DNA of 64,000 bases, taken from assembly GCF_900166585.1 (NCBI RefSeq), contig NZ_FVZC01000009.1, positions 1,125,443 through 1,189,442 on the forward strand, in the 5' to 3' direction. The notes under the pieces were generated by a model. The model ran no database searches, was not told where the DNA came from, and saw only the letters and a program-made list of their open reading frames with translations. Numbering within the stretch: the stretch's first letter is position 1; each line of letters opens with the position of its first letter. Both the position numbers and the translations under genes were made by a program. Of this stretch, positions 1 to 7,480 are shown in pieces. Source of the DNA: Mesobacillus jeotgali (GTDB lineage Bacteria > Bacillota > Bacilli > Bacillales > Cytobacillaceae).

Positions 1-514
1 CGTATAGACCATATCCAATAATAATTGCTCCTACTATGCCAACCAGCCAGACGCCAAACGGCTGTTCCATTAACTTGGCGGATATCGTTTTTTCCGAATT
101 CCCGCCACCTGCAGAACCGGTGTTGCTGGCCAATTTAATTGCCCCAAAAGCTAAATTCGCATATATCAGCCCGCTAATAAAATAACCAGTCCTTTTTACC
201 AAACCTTTTGCATCAGTTCCTTCATTTTCAGGATCCTTTATTGCTTTGATAAAATCCCATAAAATGTACCCAATTAGGCCAATCCCAATAAACCATAAAG
301 CAACTTCACCAAAGGGCAAGTTGGCTATTGATTGAAGCGCCCCTGACGTCCCAGTAGTATCGCCTTTAGGCCCGAATGCGGCTAAAGCAGCAAGCACTCC
401 CACCATTCCATAGACCAGTCCTTTGGCAACATAGCCAAAGCGGCCAAAACGGCGAACCCACGGTTTCATGTCTCTCATTTTATTTCTAACTTCTGCTGTT
501 GAAGGTGAATTCAT
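1..514 (-). CDS. DUF1206 domain membrane protein (3' end cut by window)
   Basis: Reading the minus strand from the ATG at 514 gives MNSPSTAEVRNKMRDMKPWV and then repeated hydrophobic segments, each introduced by a motif like GRFGYVAKGLVYG or KRTGYFISGLIYA. That repeat of paired membrane helices is typical of DUF1206 proteins, integral membrane proteins of unknown function. About 171 codons are visible and the C-terminus lies outside the window. A good ribosome binding site (AGAGGAAGTG) precedes the start. The upstream neighbour chaB is divergent. Family assignment is from recalled motif pattern; function is unknown. Confidence 0.75.
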   Translation of the reverse strand, partial: MNSPSTAEVRNKMRDMKPWVRRFGRFGYVAKGLVYGMVGVLAALAAFGPKGDTTGTSGALQSIANLPFGEVALWFIGIGLIGYILWDFIKAIKDPENEGTDAKGLVKRTGYFISGLIYANLAFGAIKLASNTGSAGGGNSEKTISAKLMEQPFGVWLVGIVGAIIIGYGLY

Positions 515-630
515 ATCAAACACTTCCTCTATTATTCTCTGACCTATTAAAATGTTCCCGCTTTGGGCAAAAAGGAAACCAGCAAGAGTGTGGAATGGTT
601 TACCTGCTTTATGTTTATGTTGGGTACTTA

Positions 631-666
631 GTTTGGTTTGTTTCATTTTTTACAGTGGGGGAAAAG
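631..666 (+). promoter_or_regulatory. possible sigma-B type promoter for chaB
   Basis: A GTTTGT element (636-641) and a GGGGGA element about 15 bases further on resemble the general-stress consensus GTTTAA-N13-15-GGGTAT. The match is imperfect and unsupported by anything except position about 40 bases before the chaB start. Confidence 0.25.
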
Positions 667-701
667 ATAGATAGATCTATTAACTTAAGGAGGTTTCCAA
701 C

Positions 702-908
702 ATGCCTTACGATACTTTAAAAGACTTACCAGACGCAGTAAAAGATAACCTGCCCCATCATGCCCAGGAAATTTTCAAAGAGGCATTCAATTCAGCATCT
801 GAACAATATAAAGATGAAGAGACTGCCTTTAAAGTGGCATGGAGTGCAGTGAAAAATGATTATGAAAAAAATGAGCAAGGTGACTGGGTAAGAAAGGAAG
901 AAGATTAG
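702..908 (+). CDS. chaB: ChaB family protein
   Basis: Small soluble protein of 68 residues beginning MPYDTLKDLPDAVKDNLPHH, which is the conserved start of the ChaB family (named for a putative cation transport regulator). It continues with AQEIFKEAFNSA and AFKVAWSAVK, the amphipathic helices of the family. The length is close to that of E. coli ChaB. The start is fixed by an ideal AAGGAGG at 687-693. It stands alone between a divergent DUF1206 gene and an AraC regulator. In Bacillaceae such genes are often stress-associated; the real function is unsettled. Confidence 0.85.
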   Translation: MPYDTLKDLPDAVKDNLPHHAQEIFKEAFNSASEQYKDEETAFKVAWSAVKNDYEKNEQGDWVRKEED

Positions 909-1026
909 ATAATTACTACTGAAAAAGAGTTGGGATTTTTTAGTGGGTGAATAAAAGGATTTTACGTTTTATAAGCGAATTGAATAAAAAGGTTATCATT
1001 TTTAAGTACGAATTAGGGTGTTAATA

Positions 1027-1815
1027 ATGGACCAGCAACCTGAACATTATAAAGCCATTATCAAAACAATAGAATATATGAAAGAACACATCCACGAAGA
1101 ACTGACCTCGGAAAACCTGGCATCAATCGCGGGATACAGCCCTTTTCACTTTTCGCGTTTATTCAAAGAGGTAACAGGTGTATCTCCAAGACATTATCTA
1201 TCCGCACTAAGAATCGAGGCTGGGAAGGAGTTGCTAATAAGATCATCCACTCATTCCATTCTTAAAACCCTGCTAAAAATTGGTTTTCAGAGTCTGGGGA
1301 CATTCAGTTCAAAATTCAAACAGTATGTTGGTCAATCACCCAGGCAATTTCAGAAGAATGCCGATAAGCTCCATCAATTTATGAATAATCTGGAGGAGCA
1401 CGAGGATGTGCTTCCCACCGACACAGATTTTCCCTCTGTCCGTTGCAAAATAGAAGCTCCGGAAAATTTCAAAGGACTGATTTTTGTAGGGTTGTTTCCC
1501 CGGCCGATTCCTGATCAGAGGCCTATTATAGGTACTGCATTAAGGCATTCAGTCTGTGAGGTTACTTTAAAAAGGGTTCCATCTGGTACCTATTACGCTC
1601 TTGCTGCTGCGATTCCATGGAGCCTGAATCCCCGGGATTATTTTCTGCTCTCAAAAAATCTCAGGGGAAAGGTTGAATGTCCAATTGAAATTTTATCTGA
1701 CACCACGAGAGACATACTTATTAAACTCAGGGAACCGTTGCCTTATGATCCCCCTATTCTCATCAGCTTACCGAAACTGCTATTTGAAAAAGAAAGCAAT
1801 CTAGAAGAAAAATAA
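1027..1815 (+). CDS. AraC family transcriptional regulator
   Basis: Cytoplasmic DNA-binding protein. Residues of about 10-110 form the two helix-turn-helix motifs of AraC/XylS proteins: ENLASIAGYSPFHFSRLFKE, then RIEAGKELLIRS, IGFQSLGTFSSKFKQYVGQSPRQF. The remaining 150 residues are a putative effector-binding domain that I cannot name. The ATG at 1027 is preferred over an in-frame GTG at 1018 because the AGGGTG at about 1015-1020 is correctly spaced for it. It is followed closely by a VOC protein and the ruins of an SRPBCC protein, a common Bacillus arrangement, so it probably regulates that operon. Confidence 0.85.
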   Translation: MDQQPEHYKAIIKTIEYMKEHIHEELTSENLASIAGYSPFHFSRLFKEVTGVSPRHYLSALRIEAGKELLIRSSTHSILKTLLKIGFQSLGTFSSKFKQYVGQSPRQFQKNADKLHQFMNNLEEHEDVLPTDTDFPSVRCKIEAPENFKGLIFVGLFPRPIPDQRPIIGTALRHSVCEVTLKRVPSGTYYALAAAIPWSLNPRDYFLLSKNLRGKVECPIEILSDTTRDILIKLREPLPYDPPILISLPKLLFEKESNLEEK

Positions 1816-1859
1816 TCTCTTATCTTGTGATAGTTTTATTAAATAAAGGAGTGATAAAT

Positions 1860-2216
1860 TTGTTAAACAAAGTATGTGTTTTAACGATTAAGGTTGACGA
1901 AGAAGCTCTTGAGTTTTATACTGAGGTCCTTGATTTCGAAGTCTCAAAACATTACGGGGAAAATATTGTTTCTCTGGTGCATAATGAAGTTCCGATTGTT
2001 TTAGAGAAGTGTGATCAAGAAGGAACGATAACAGCCCAAAAGGTGCTGCTTGGCATTTTATCGGAAGATATCGAAGCAGATGTCCTTCGGCTTCGCCAGA
2101 AGGGCGCTAAAGTATTATTTAATGAGTCAAGGCCATGTCCGCCAGGCAAGTATAACGTGATAGAGGATCCATTCGGCAATCAACTTGAACTTATAGAGTT
2201 TTCTAATTTCATGTGA
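1860..2216 (+). CDS. VOC (glyoxalase/bleomycin-resistance) family protein
   Basis: About 118 residues from a TTG start at 1860, chosen because AAAGGAG at 1845-1851 sits 8 bases upstream; the longer reading from 1827 lacks a site. The chain has the beta-alpha-beta-beta-beta pattern of VOC proteins: DEEALEFYTEVLDFEV near the N-terminus and a C-terminal YNVIEDPFGNQLELIEF carrying the metal-ligand glutamate (LELIEF). Substrate unknown. It lies 44 bases after the AraC regulator and is probably cotranscribed with it. Confidence 0.85.
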   Translation: MLNKVCVLTIKVDEEALEFYTEVLDFEVSKHYGENIVSLVHNEVPIVLEKCDQEGTITAQKVLLGILSEDIEADVLRLRQKGAKVLFNESRPCPPGKYNVIEDPFGNQLELIEFSNFM

Positions 2217-2242
2217 TTAATGAGTTAGAAGGAGCATATATA

Positions 2243-2695
2243 GGTTTTTGGAAAAGAAGAAATAATAGTTAATGTCCCAATTGAGATAGTCTGTCTTGCC
2301 TGGACGATATCCGATCGTGCAGCACAGTGGTTTGCACCCCAAACAAATATTGAAGTCCCTGTCGGCGTAGCATATGAAGGTTATTTTCAGCCAGGCAATA
2401 AAACAGAAATGAATACTAGAGGATGCAAGGTAATCATGGCGGCACCTTTCAAGGAGCTCATTTTTGAGTGGAAGGGACCTGATCAATTCAGCACACTGAT
2501 GAATTAAGAAGATCAGTTCACCCGTATCGGTTAGTTTCGAGAAGGTAAAAATGAATGAAACAAAAGTAACGGTAAACCATAAAGGCTACAGTAAGGAGAT
2601 GCCTGGAAAGAAGGGATTCAGTGGCATGAGTTAACTGGTCACGGGTTCTTAAAAGTCTTGAAAATGCATTGGAAACAGGCTGCCATCCTAAATAG
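2243..2695 (+). pseudogene. decayed SRPBCC/AHSA1-domain protein
   Basis: The first frame (from 2243) reads VFGKEEIIVNVPIEIVCLAW, then SDRAAQWFAPQTNIEVPVG and GCKVIMAAPFKELIFEWKGP before a stop at about 2507. This is the N-terminal half of an Aha1/SRPBCC lipid- or ligand-binding fold. The coding sense then resumes in other frames: FEKVKMNETKVTVNHKGY, next WHELTGHGFLKVL, finally SLENALETGCHPK ending at the TAG at 2693-2695. At least one stop and two frameshifts, and no start codon after the ribosome binding site at 2229-2234, show it is dead. It would have been the third gene of the AraC-VOC operon. Confidence 0.8.
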
Positions 2696-2700
2696 TGTGT

Positions 2701-2733
2701 AAAAGAAGAACCACCCGTTCTCACGGGTGGTTC
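2701..2733 (-). terminator. Rho-independent terminator of the redoxin gene
   Basis: A perfect 11-bp stem (2708-2718 with 2723-2733, GAACCACCCGT) with a 4-base loop, followed on the minus strand by TTCTTTT. It lies just after the stop of the redoxin gene. Confidence 0.85.
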
Positions 2734-2740
2734 TGATTGC

Positions 2741-3265
2741 TTATTCTGATGGTTTCTCACCTTTTGCTATATCCGCAGCATATGGGATAATGCCATCTGC
2801 TTCGATACCGAAAGTATCTATTTGCTGGGAGTGGAGGACAGTGCCGTCTTTATCAAGAACAGCGAAGCCTCGAACGGCAATCGGACTCTCTGGATCCAGA
2901 AGATTAGCCTTTTTGATCAATTTCAGATTTTTATCAGAAATGATTGGATATTCAAGACCCAGTTCTTCCTTCATTGATTTATGCTCTTCAACGGAAGATG
3001 CACTTACGGCGTATACATTGCCAGGGAACTGGCTGAATGAAGCTTTTCGGTTCTGCAGCTCGACCAGCTGCGATTTACAGAAGTCTCAGCCAATCCCTGT
3101 AAAAAAGAATACTAGTGCAGGCTTTTCCATATTTTCAAAAGAGACATTTTTGCCTTTTTCGTCTGGGAGGGAAAAAGATTTAGACTCCGATTTATCTCCC
3201 GAACATCCACTAATGATAGCAGCAGCAATTATTAACAACATTATTATGTAAATTGATTTTCGCAT
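2741..3265 (-). CDS. lipoprotein redoxin (AhpC/TSA-thioredoxin fold), candidate selenoprotein
   Basis: Reads as 174 residues if the TGA at 3086-3088 is decoded. Residues 1-20 are a lipoprotein signal ending in ISGC (Cys21 lipidated), placing the enzyme on the outer face of the membrane. Then follow FSLPDEKGKNVSFENMEKPA and LVFFFTGIG, the strand leading into the redox site of AhpC/TSA-ResA type proteins; the next codons are UGA-Asp-Phe-Cys, so the stop sits at residue 60, exactly where the first Cys of CxxC belongs, and Cys63 is intact. The frame stays open on both sides to a natural end (KGEKPSE). Start ATG at 3265 has AAGGAGGTG upstream. A hairpin with GGUC loop follows the UGA. Best read as a UxxC selenoprotein; the alternative is a nonsense-mutated pseudogene. 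Confidence 0.75.
3051..3082 (-). promoter_or_regulatory. candidate bacterial SECIS hairpin
   Basis: Starting 3 bases after the in-frame UGA, minus-strand RNA can form a lower stem UUCU/AGAA, a 7-base one-sided internal loop, and a 6-bp upper stem GCAGCU/AGCUGC capped by loop GGUCG. The loop GGUC begins 20 bases after the UGA. The E. coli fdhF SECIS has the same GGUCU loop at a similar distance, and SelB recognises those loop G and U residues. Pairing was done by eye. Confidence 0.65.
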
Positions 3266-3381
3266 GATGCACCTCCTTAAGTACCTTATAAAGTATATCG
3301 TTTTCTGCGGATGACTAGTAATAACAATTAAAATTTAGAAGTCTGCAATTGTTTCAATTGGGTGAAAAATCAGGATAGTAT

Positions 3382-3406
3382 GTTTAGCCTTTATTGACTC
3401 GGGAAT
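3382..3406 (+). promoter_or_regulatory. sigma-B type promoter of Mn-catalase gene
   Basis: GTTTAG at 3382-3387, a 13-base spacer, and GGGAAT at 3401-3406 match the general-stress sigma-B consensus GTTTAA-N13-15-GGGTAT. It lies about 40 bases before the catalase start, which fits the stress role of the B. subtilis homologue YdbD. Confidence 0.55.
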
Positions 3407-3444
3407 GAGTCTAAATGTAAAAATAAGTTGATGGAGGCTGAAAA

Positions 3445-4227
3445 ATGTATATCCACAAAAAAGAACTATTGTTTCCAGTCCAAGTCAAAAGCCCCAATCC
3501 AGCCCATGCCGCCGCAGTATTAGAGCAGTTTGGCGGTGCAAATGGTGAATTGAAAGCCTGTCTCCAATATTTCGCCCAGAGTTTTAGCACCCCTGACCCT
3601 GCGATTCGAGATTTGCTGATGGATATTTCGACAGAAGAAATATCCCATCTGGAAATGGTGGGTGAATGTATTACACAGTTGATGGGTGGTCCTGATAAAG
3701 AGCAGAAGATGGAAGAGATGGGTGTAGATGAAAGAAAAATGTCCGGGGAAGGAAACATTCTATCGGATGCCAAGAACCAGATTAACAGCATGATGCAGTT
3801 CAATTTTAATTCCACTGTGCAGAAGAGCATGATACTAGATGGACACGGACTTGATTTTGTAGATTCATCAGGTACACCTTTTACAGGAAATTTCATTAAT
3901 AATGTGGGCGATCTTGTTGCTAACCTGCAATCAGATCTCGCGGCAGAACTTCGTGCCAAGAAGGTATATGAAGAACTTTACCGACATGTAGACGACCCAG
4001 GTGCAAGAGAAATGTTCCAATTCCTGATTGACAGAGAAGCTGCCCATGCGACTCTATTTGAAGAAGCAATCATGCGTGCAAAAGAGATTGAAAATAAGAA
4101 AGCACACAAAACAGGCGACCATGTAAACATGTATTTCGACCTCTCACTCGGTGGCCTAGCCAAGAATGAATTCAGCTTTGCCAAACAAGCCCAAGTATTT
4201 GAAGGACCGATTGAGCCGAAAGAATAA
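3445..4227 (+). CDS. manganese catalase family protein (YdbD-like)
   Basis: A 260-residue ferritin-fold dimanganese catalase that disproportionates hydrogen peroxide in the cytoplasm. Metal ligands are visible: Glu35 in NGELKACLQYF, Glu65/His68 in TEEISHLEMVG, the glutamate of SDLAAELRAKKVYEEL, and the EAAH motif in DREAAHATLFEEA. Two EExxH-like pairs plus the family-specific N-terminus MYIHKKELLFPVQVKSPNP make the call firm. Start ATG has GATGGAGG upstream. Length is short for the family (about 260-300) but normal for the Bacillus form. It has its own stress-type promoter and terminator, so it is probably monocistronic. Confidence 0.9.
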   Translation: MYIHKKELLFPVQVKSPNPAHAAAVLEQFGGANGELKACLQYFAQSFSTPDPAIRDLLMDISTEEISHLEMVGECITQLMGGPDKEQKMEEMGVDERKMSGEGNILSDAKNQINSMMQFNFNSTVQKSMILDGHGLDFVDSSGTPFTGNFINNVGDLVANLQSDLAAELRAKKVYEELYRHVDDPGAREMFQFLIDREAAHATLFEEAIMRAKEIENKKAHKTGDHVNMYFDLSLGGLAKNEFSFAKQAQVFEGPIEPKE

Positions 4228-4238
4228 TTGTACATCAA

Positions 4239-4275
4239 CCCTCTAAATCAATTTGATTTAGAGGGCCATTTTTTG
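4239..4275 (+). terminator. Rho-independent terminator
   Basis: Perfect 11-bp stem CCCTCTAAATC with a 5-base loop (4239-4265) followed by CCATTTTTTG, just downstream of the Mn-catalase gene. Confidence 0.9.
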
Positions 4276-4386
4276 TTCGTTCTTACTTTAAGATTGGGGG
4301 TTAACAGAAAGCCAGTCTCTAAAATAAAAGGAATCAGCTTTTATTTATAGAATTCATTATGTAAAAAAAAACCAAAAGGAGAAACC

Positions 4387-4542
4387 ATGGAAAAGGGTAA
4401 ATTTCTGTTTATGATCGGGCTGTTCTTTTATCTGGCTGGTATTTACTTATCAACTATATATGTTGCTCGAGGAGCGGTTCTTGGTGTATTCGGTGGTCTC
4501 ATGATGGGAGTCAGTACATATTATTTAGCAACGATGAACTAA
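4387..4542 (+). CDS. small two-helix membrane protein
   Basis: 51 residues, MEKGKFLFMIGLFFYLAGIY followed by a second hydrophobic stretch GAVLGVFGGLMMGVSTYYLA; two membrane helices with a short loop containing an arginine. AAAAGGAG lies just upstream of the ATG. No family recognised. Confidence 0.6.
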   Translation: MEKGKFLFMIGLFFYLAGIYLSTIYVARGAVLGVFGGLMMGVSTYYLATMN

Positions 4543-4551
4543 TTCAACTGA

Positions 4552-5043
4552 TTACAATTTCTCATAATGCTGCCTGAACACTTTAAAAAGCCTTTCATCA
4601 CCGCCACGGTCAGGATGGAGAGCCTTGAGTATTTTTTTGAATTCTTTTTTAATCACCTGATTGCTGCTATTCCTTTTTAATCCCAGAAATTCTTCCAATT
4701 CAGAAGGTGGAGCAGCGGATGCTTCAATCTGTAAATTAAGCATTTTTTTCAATGTCCGTACCTTTGACTTTTCAATATGCAGACGAGTAGTTAACATTTC
4801 AAGTTCTTCCTTAAGCTTTTGGTTCTTTTGTTTGGTTTTTTCCAGTTTCTCATTAAATTCATGCTGTTGTTTCTTGACAATATATTTAATCACGTCTTTT
4901 TGGTGGATTAAATATGATTTATTTCTTCTGTGGGACTTCTCGGCATTTAACTGTCCTTCCCGAATCAATATTAAAATATCATCATCGGTAGTTTCTATTC
5001 CCAATAAGGAAAATTGTTCAGCAGCTTCTTTGATTGTCAGCAT
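4552..5043 (-). CDS. HTH - coiled coil - DnaJ-domain protein
   Basis: 163 residues in three parts. Residues 1-55 look like an excisionase/MerR-type helix-turn-helix (MLTIKEAAEQFSLLGIETTD, ending in HQKDVIKYI). Residues 56-105 are a charged coiled coil. Residues 112-163 form a compact C-terminal J domain with the invariant HPD (143-145) in ALHPDRGGDERLFKVF. J domains stimulate Hsp70 (DnaK) ATPase; coupling one to a DNA-binding-like module is unusual. The gene runs convergent to the small membrane protein and divergent from the DinB gene. Function unknown; it is not DnaJ itself, which has an N-terminal J domain and zinc centre. Confidence 0.7.
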   Translation of the reverse strand: MLTIKEAAEQFSLLGIETTDDDILILIREGQLNAEKSHRRNKSYLIHQKDVIKYIVKKQQHEFNEKLEKTKQKNQKLKEELEMLTTRLHIEKSKVRTLKKMLNLQIEASAAPPSELEEFLGLKRNSSNQVIKKEFKKILKALHPDRGGDERLFKVFRQHYEKL

Positions 5044-5171
5044 CTATTTCACTTCTCTTATCTTAAAAATAATCAGACAAATCCATCATACCATTGATAT
5101 TTTTCAGAAAAAGAACAGGAGTATGACAATGTGTTACATATAGATATTCTCGAAAAGGAGTTGGAGATGAA

Positions 5172-5708
5172 TTGGCATTCCATATGGAGGAAGTAATTGA
5201 AATGTTGGAACGGACACCTAAAGTATTAGAACAATACCTAGTAGGCCTTTCCGATGACTGGCTTAAAGCCGATGAAGGGGAAGGAACCTGGAATCCATCT
5301 CAGGTGATTGGCCATCTTATTTATGGCGAGAAGTATAATTGGATACCAAGATTGGAGTTAATCCTGAGCGATAAAAAGGATAAGAGATTCTTAGTCTTTG
5401 ACCGATTTTCACACTTGCAACTGTACAAGGAATATTCTATCAGTGAAATGATCAGTGAATTTGGTTCTTTAAGGACGGATAGTATTGAAAAAATGAAACA
5501 GTTGATTAAGCATGAAAGTCAGCTTGAATTGTCGGGAATCCATCCTGTGTATGGGGAAGTGAAAGCAAGAGAACTGATTTCTACCTGGATGGTTCATGAT
5601 TTAACTCATATTTCACAAATTACCAGAGTGATGGCAAAGAGATATGAAATGGCAGTAGGTCCTTGGAAAAGTTATTTAGGAATCTTAAAAAATAACACGC
5701 AGAAATAA
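5172..5708 (+). CDS. DinB family protein
   Basis: About 178 residues of a DinB/YfiT-type four-helix bundle. Three metal-ligand histidines are visible in the expected places: IGHLIYGEKYNW near residue 47, and HDLTHISQI near residue 142, with a WNPSQVIGH motif (W..SQ.I.H) diagnostic of the family. Such proteins bind a divalent metal and often act as thiol-dependent S-transferases (bacillithiol-linked in Bacillus). The start is uncertain: TTG at 5172 has GGAG at 5163-5166 and 5157-5160; ATG at 5184 is the alternative. Confidence 0.8.
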   Translation: MAFHMEEVIEMLERTPKVLEQYLVGLSDDWLKADEGEGTWNPSQVIGHLIYGEKYNWIPRLELILSDKKDKRFLVFDRFSHLQLYKEYSISEMISEFGSLRTDSIEKMKQLIKHESQLELSGIHPVYGEVKARELISTWMVHDLTHISQITRVMAKRYEMAVGPWKSYLGILKNNTQK

Positions 5709-5727
5709 AAATACATAAATTGTTTTT

Positions 5728-5766
5728 CAGCAACCTTGTTAAAAATAAAGGGGTTGCTTCTTTGTA
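5728..5766 (+). terminator. probable Rho-independent terminator
   Basis: AGCAACC (5729-5735) pairs with GGTTGCT (5752-5758) across a 16-base loop and is followed by TCTTTG. The loop is long and the U-tract modest. Confidence 0.55.
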
Positions 5767-5849
5767 TGTACTGACTTTCATTCTGCATAGACAGCCGTAT
5801 GGCAAGTCAAAACAATATTATTTAGAATATTTGATTGGAAGGAAGTTAT

Positions 5850-6302
5850 ATGCTGAAAGCCTATTACAATTACGGTCTATACATTTTAGAACATAAAATT
5901 AATGTCCTCGTTGAATGTTGGAAGGAGGGCTTATACATACAGGGGCTTACCCATGACCTTTCGAAATTTTCTCCTAAAGAGTTTACTCCCTATGCCAGAA
6001 AGTTTTTCTTGAGAAAAGAACTTAGTGAAGAAGATGAATTATGGTGGAAATATGCTTGGTTGAATCACCAACATAAGAATAAGCACCATTGGGAGTATTG
6101 GGTTGTGGATCCGAATAAAAAACTAGCATTGCCAATGCCGCGGAAATACTTGATTGAGATGGTGTGTGATTGGCGTTCTTTTTCAAGAAAGTGGGGAAGG
6201 AAAGTTAGGCCAGGAGTCATTGACCCTGGTCAAAAGATCATCCTTCATCCTGATACCAGGAAAGAACTTGAAAGCATAATGAGAAATGAAAGAGAGGCTT
6301 GA
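5850..6302 (+). CDS. DUF5662 family protein
   Basis: 150 residues with a pattern rich in His, Trp and Asp: HKINVLVECWKEGL, THDLSKFSPKEF, WLNHQHKNKHHWEYW and MVCDWRSFSRKWG. The HDLSK and HxxxNxHHWEYW signatures are those of DUF5662, a small family in Firmicutes and phages whose layout suggests an HD-like metal site. ATG at 5850 is chosen because GGAAGG lies 7-9 bases upstream; an in-frame TTG at 5835 has none. Function unknown. The 230 bases after it contain no gene. Confidence 0.75.
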   Translation: MLKAYYNYGLYILEHKINVLVECWKEGLYIQGLTHDLSKFSPKEFTPYARKFFLRKELSEEDELWWKYAWLNHQHKNKHHWEYWVVDPNKKLALPMPRKYLIEMVCDWRSFSRKWGRKVRPGVIDPGQKIILHPDTRKELESIMRNEREA

Positions 6303-6532
6303 GTTAATTTAAATTTCTATATTGCCAGAGTTCTAGAAAGTAAAAAACAAGACCCATATTGGTGGAAGTTTTTAAAAAATAATGGTACTTATACTGCAAA
6401 GGAACTATTTATTAATATATAAAACTTCTATTTGGGTAAAATTCAGAAATCTATGTTAAGATTTAAATTAGTAACAGGTCATAATATCTAGTAATTAACT
6501 AAATAGTTTTCGAAGAATAACGGAGGGGCTAA

Positions 6533-7423
6533 ATGTTAACAAATCATTTGGATTTTAGACTCGAACCAAGGATTAGGGAACTCTATGAAGAGCACAAAAT
6601 GAGGGCGGAAAAAATAGATTGGGGGTATCATGAATTTTTACCGTGGGACAAGGCTATGGACTTTAAACGCGTCCCGTGGGATGAAAGCCAGGTTACGCTC
6701 CCGGCACCGGTTATTACAGCGATTGAGACTGCTCTATTGACCGAGGTCAATTTGCCATGGTTTACATCGTATCTTGATCAGACTTTTAAAGGCTCATTAT
6801 CTGTCATCAAGGATTTTGTGCATACCTGGACGGCGGAAGAGGATCAGCATTCAAATTTGCTGGAGACCTATCTATTGATTACCAGGAATGTTGAGCCGAT
6901 GAGGCTGCATCAGTTACATAAAATGACTCTTGAGAATGGCTGGGATCCTGATTTTCATACTCCCTTTGAAACGATGGTTTATACATCGATGCAGGAGCTG
7001 GCGACTATGGTGTTTTATAATAACGTCGCAAAAGTGGCGGGAGCACATGACAAGGAATTAGCAACATTGCTGAGGAGACTTGCCAAGGATGAAACCCTGC
7101 ACTATGCTTTCTACCGCGAAGTAATTAAATATCATCTTGAGCTTGAGCCTAATTATTGCTACTATCTGGGGAATGTCATCATGAATTTCCAGATGCCGGG
7201 AGCCGTAATGCCCGATTTCGAAAATCGAATGTCCATTATCGCAAAAGAGGCAAACTATGGACCACTTGAATATTTCGATCAGGTACTGGATGTGATCATC
7301 GATTACTGGGATATTGAAAATTTAAGGCCGATCGCGCCCGAAGCAGAAAAAGCAAGGCTGGATATTTTGAATTATCATGCCCGCCTGAAAAGGGTAAGGG
7401 ATCGATTTTATAAGAATAAGTAA
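6533..7423 (+). CDS. acyl-ACP desaturase (ferritin-like di-iron)
   Basis: 296 residues of the soluble stearoyl-ACP desaturase family, which introduces a double bond into acyl chains carried by ACP using a di-iron centre, O2 and reduced ferredoxin. Di-iron ligands are visible: Glu71 (TEVNLPWFT), EExxH at 102-106 (AEEDQHSNLLE), Glu155 (MQELATMVFY) and DExxH at 186-190 (KDETLHYAFYREV). The YLDQTFKGSLS segment also fits. This soluble type is common in actinobacteria and some Bacillaceae; B. subtilis uses the unrelated membrane enzyme Des. Start ATG is preceded by GGAGGGG. Stands alone with its own terminator. Confidence 0.85.
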   Translation: MLTNHLDFRLEPRIRELYEEHKMRAEKIDWGYHEFLPWDKAMDFKRVPWDESQVTLPAPVITAIETALLTEVNLPWFTSYLDQTFKGSLSVIKDFVHTWTAEEDQHSNLLETYLLITRNVEPMRLHQLHKMTLENGWDPDFHTPFETMVYTSMQELATMVFYNNVAKVAGAHDKELATLLRRLAKDETLHYAFYREVIKYHLELEPNYCYYLGNVIMNFQMPGAVMPDFENRMSIIAKEANYGPLEYFDQVLDVIIDYWDIENLRPIAPEAEKARLDILNYHARLKRVRDRFYKNK

Positions 7424-7456
7424 AAAAATCAGCGGGCAGTCCGCTGATTTTTTTAA
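7422..7456 (+). terminator. bidirectional Rho-independent terminator
   Basis: AAAAAATCAGCGG pairs with CCGCTGATTTTTT around GCAGT; A- and T-tracts on both sides let it serve the desaturase gene and the convergent acetamidase gene. Confidence 0.9.
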
Positions 7457-7480
7457 GAGGTAACAGATAATAATTGTGAC

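Noticed and set aside
2727..3251. Plus-strand open frame opposite the redoxin gene
   Set aside because: It is the antisense of the redoxin coding strand, has no ribosome binding site and no recognisable protein sense.
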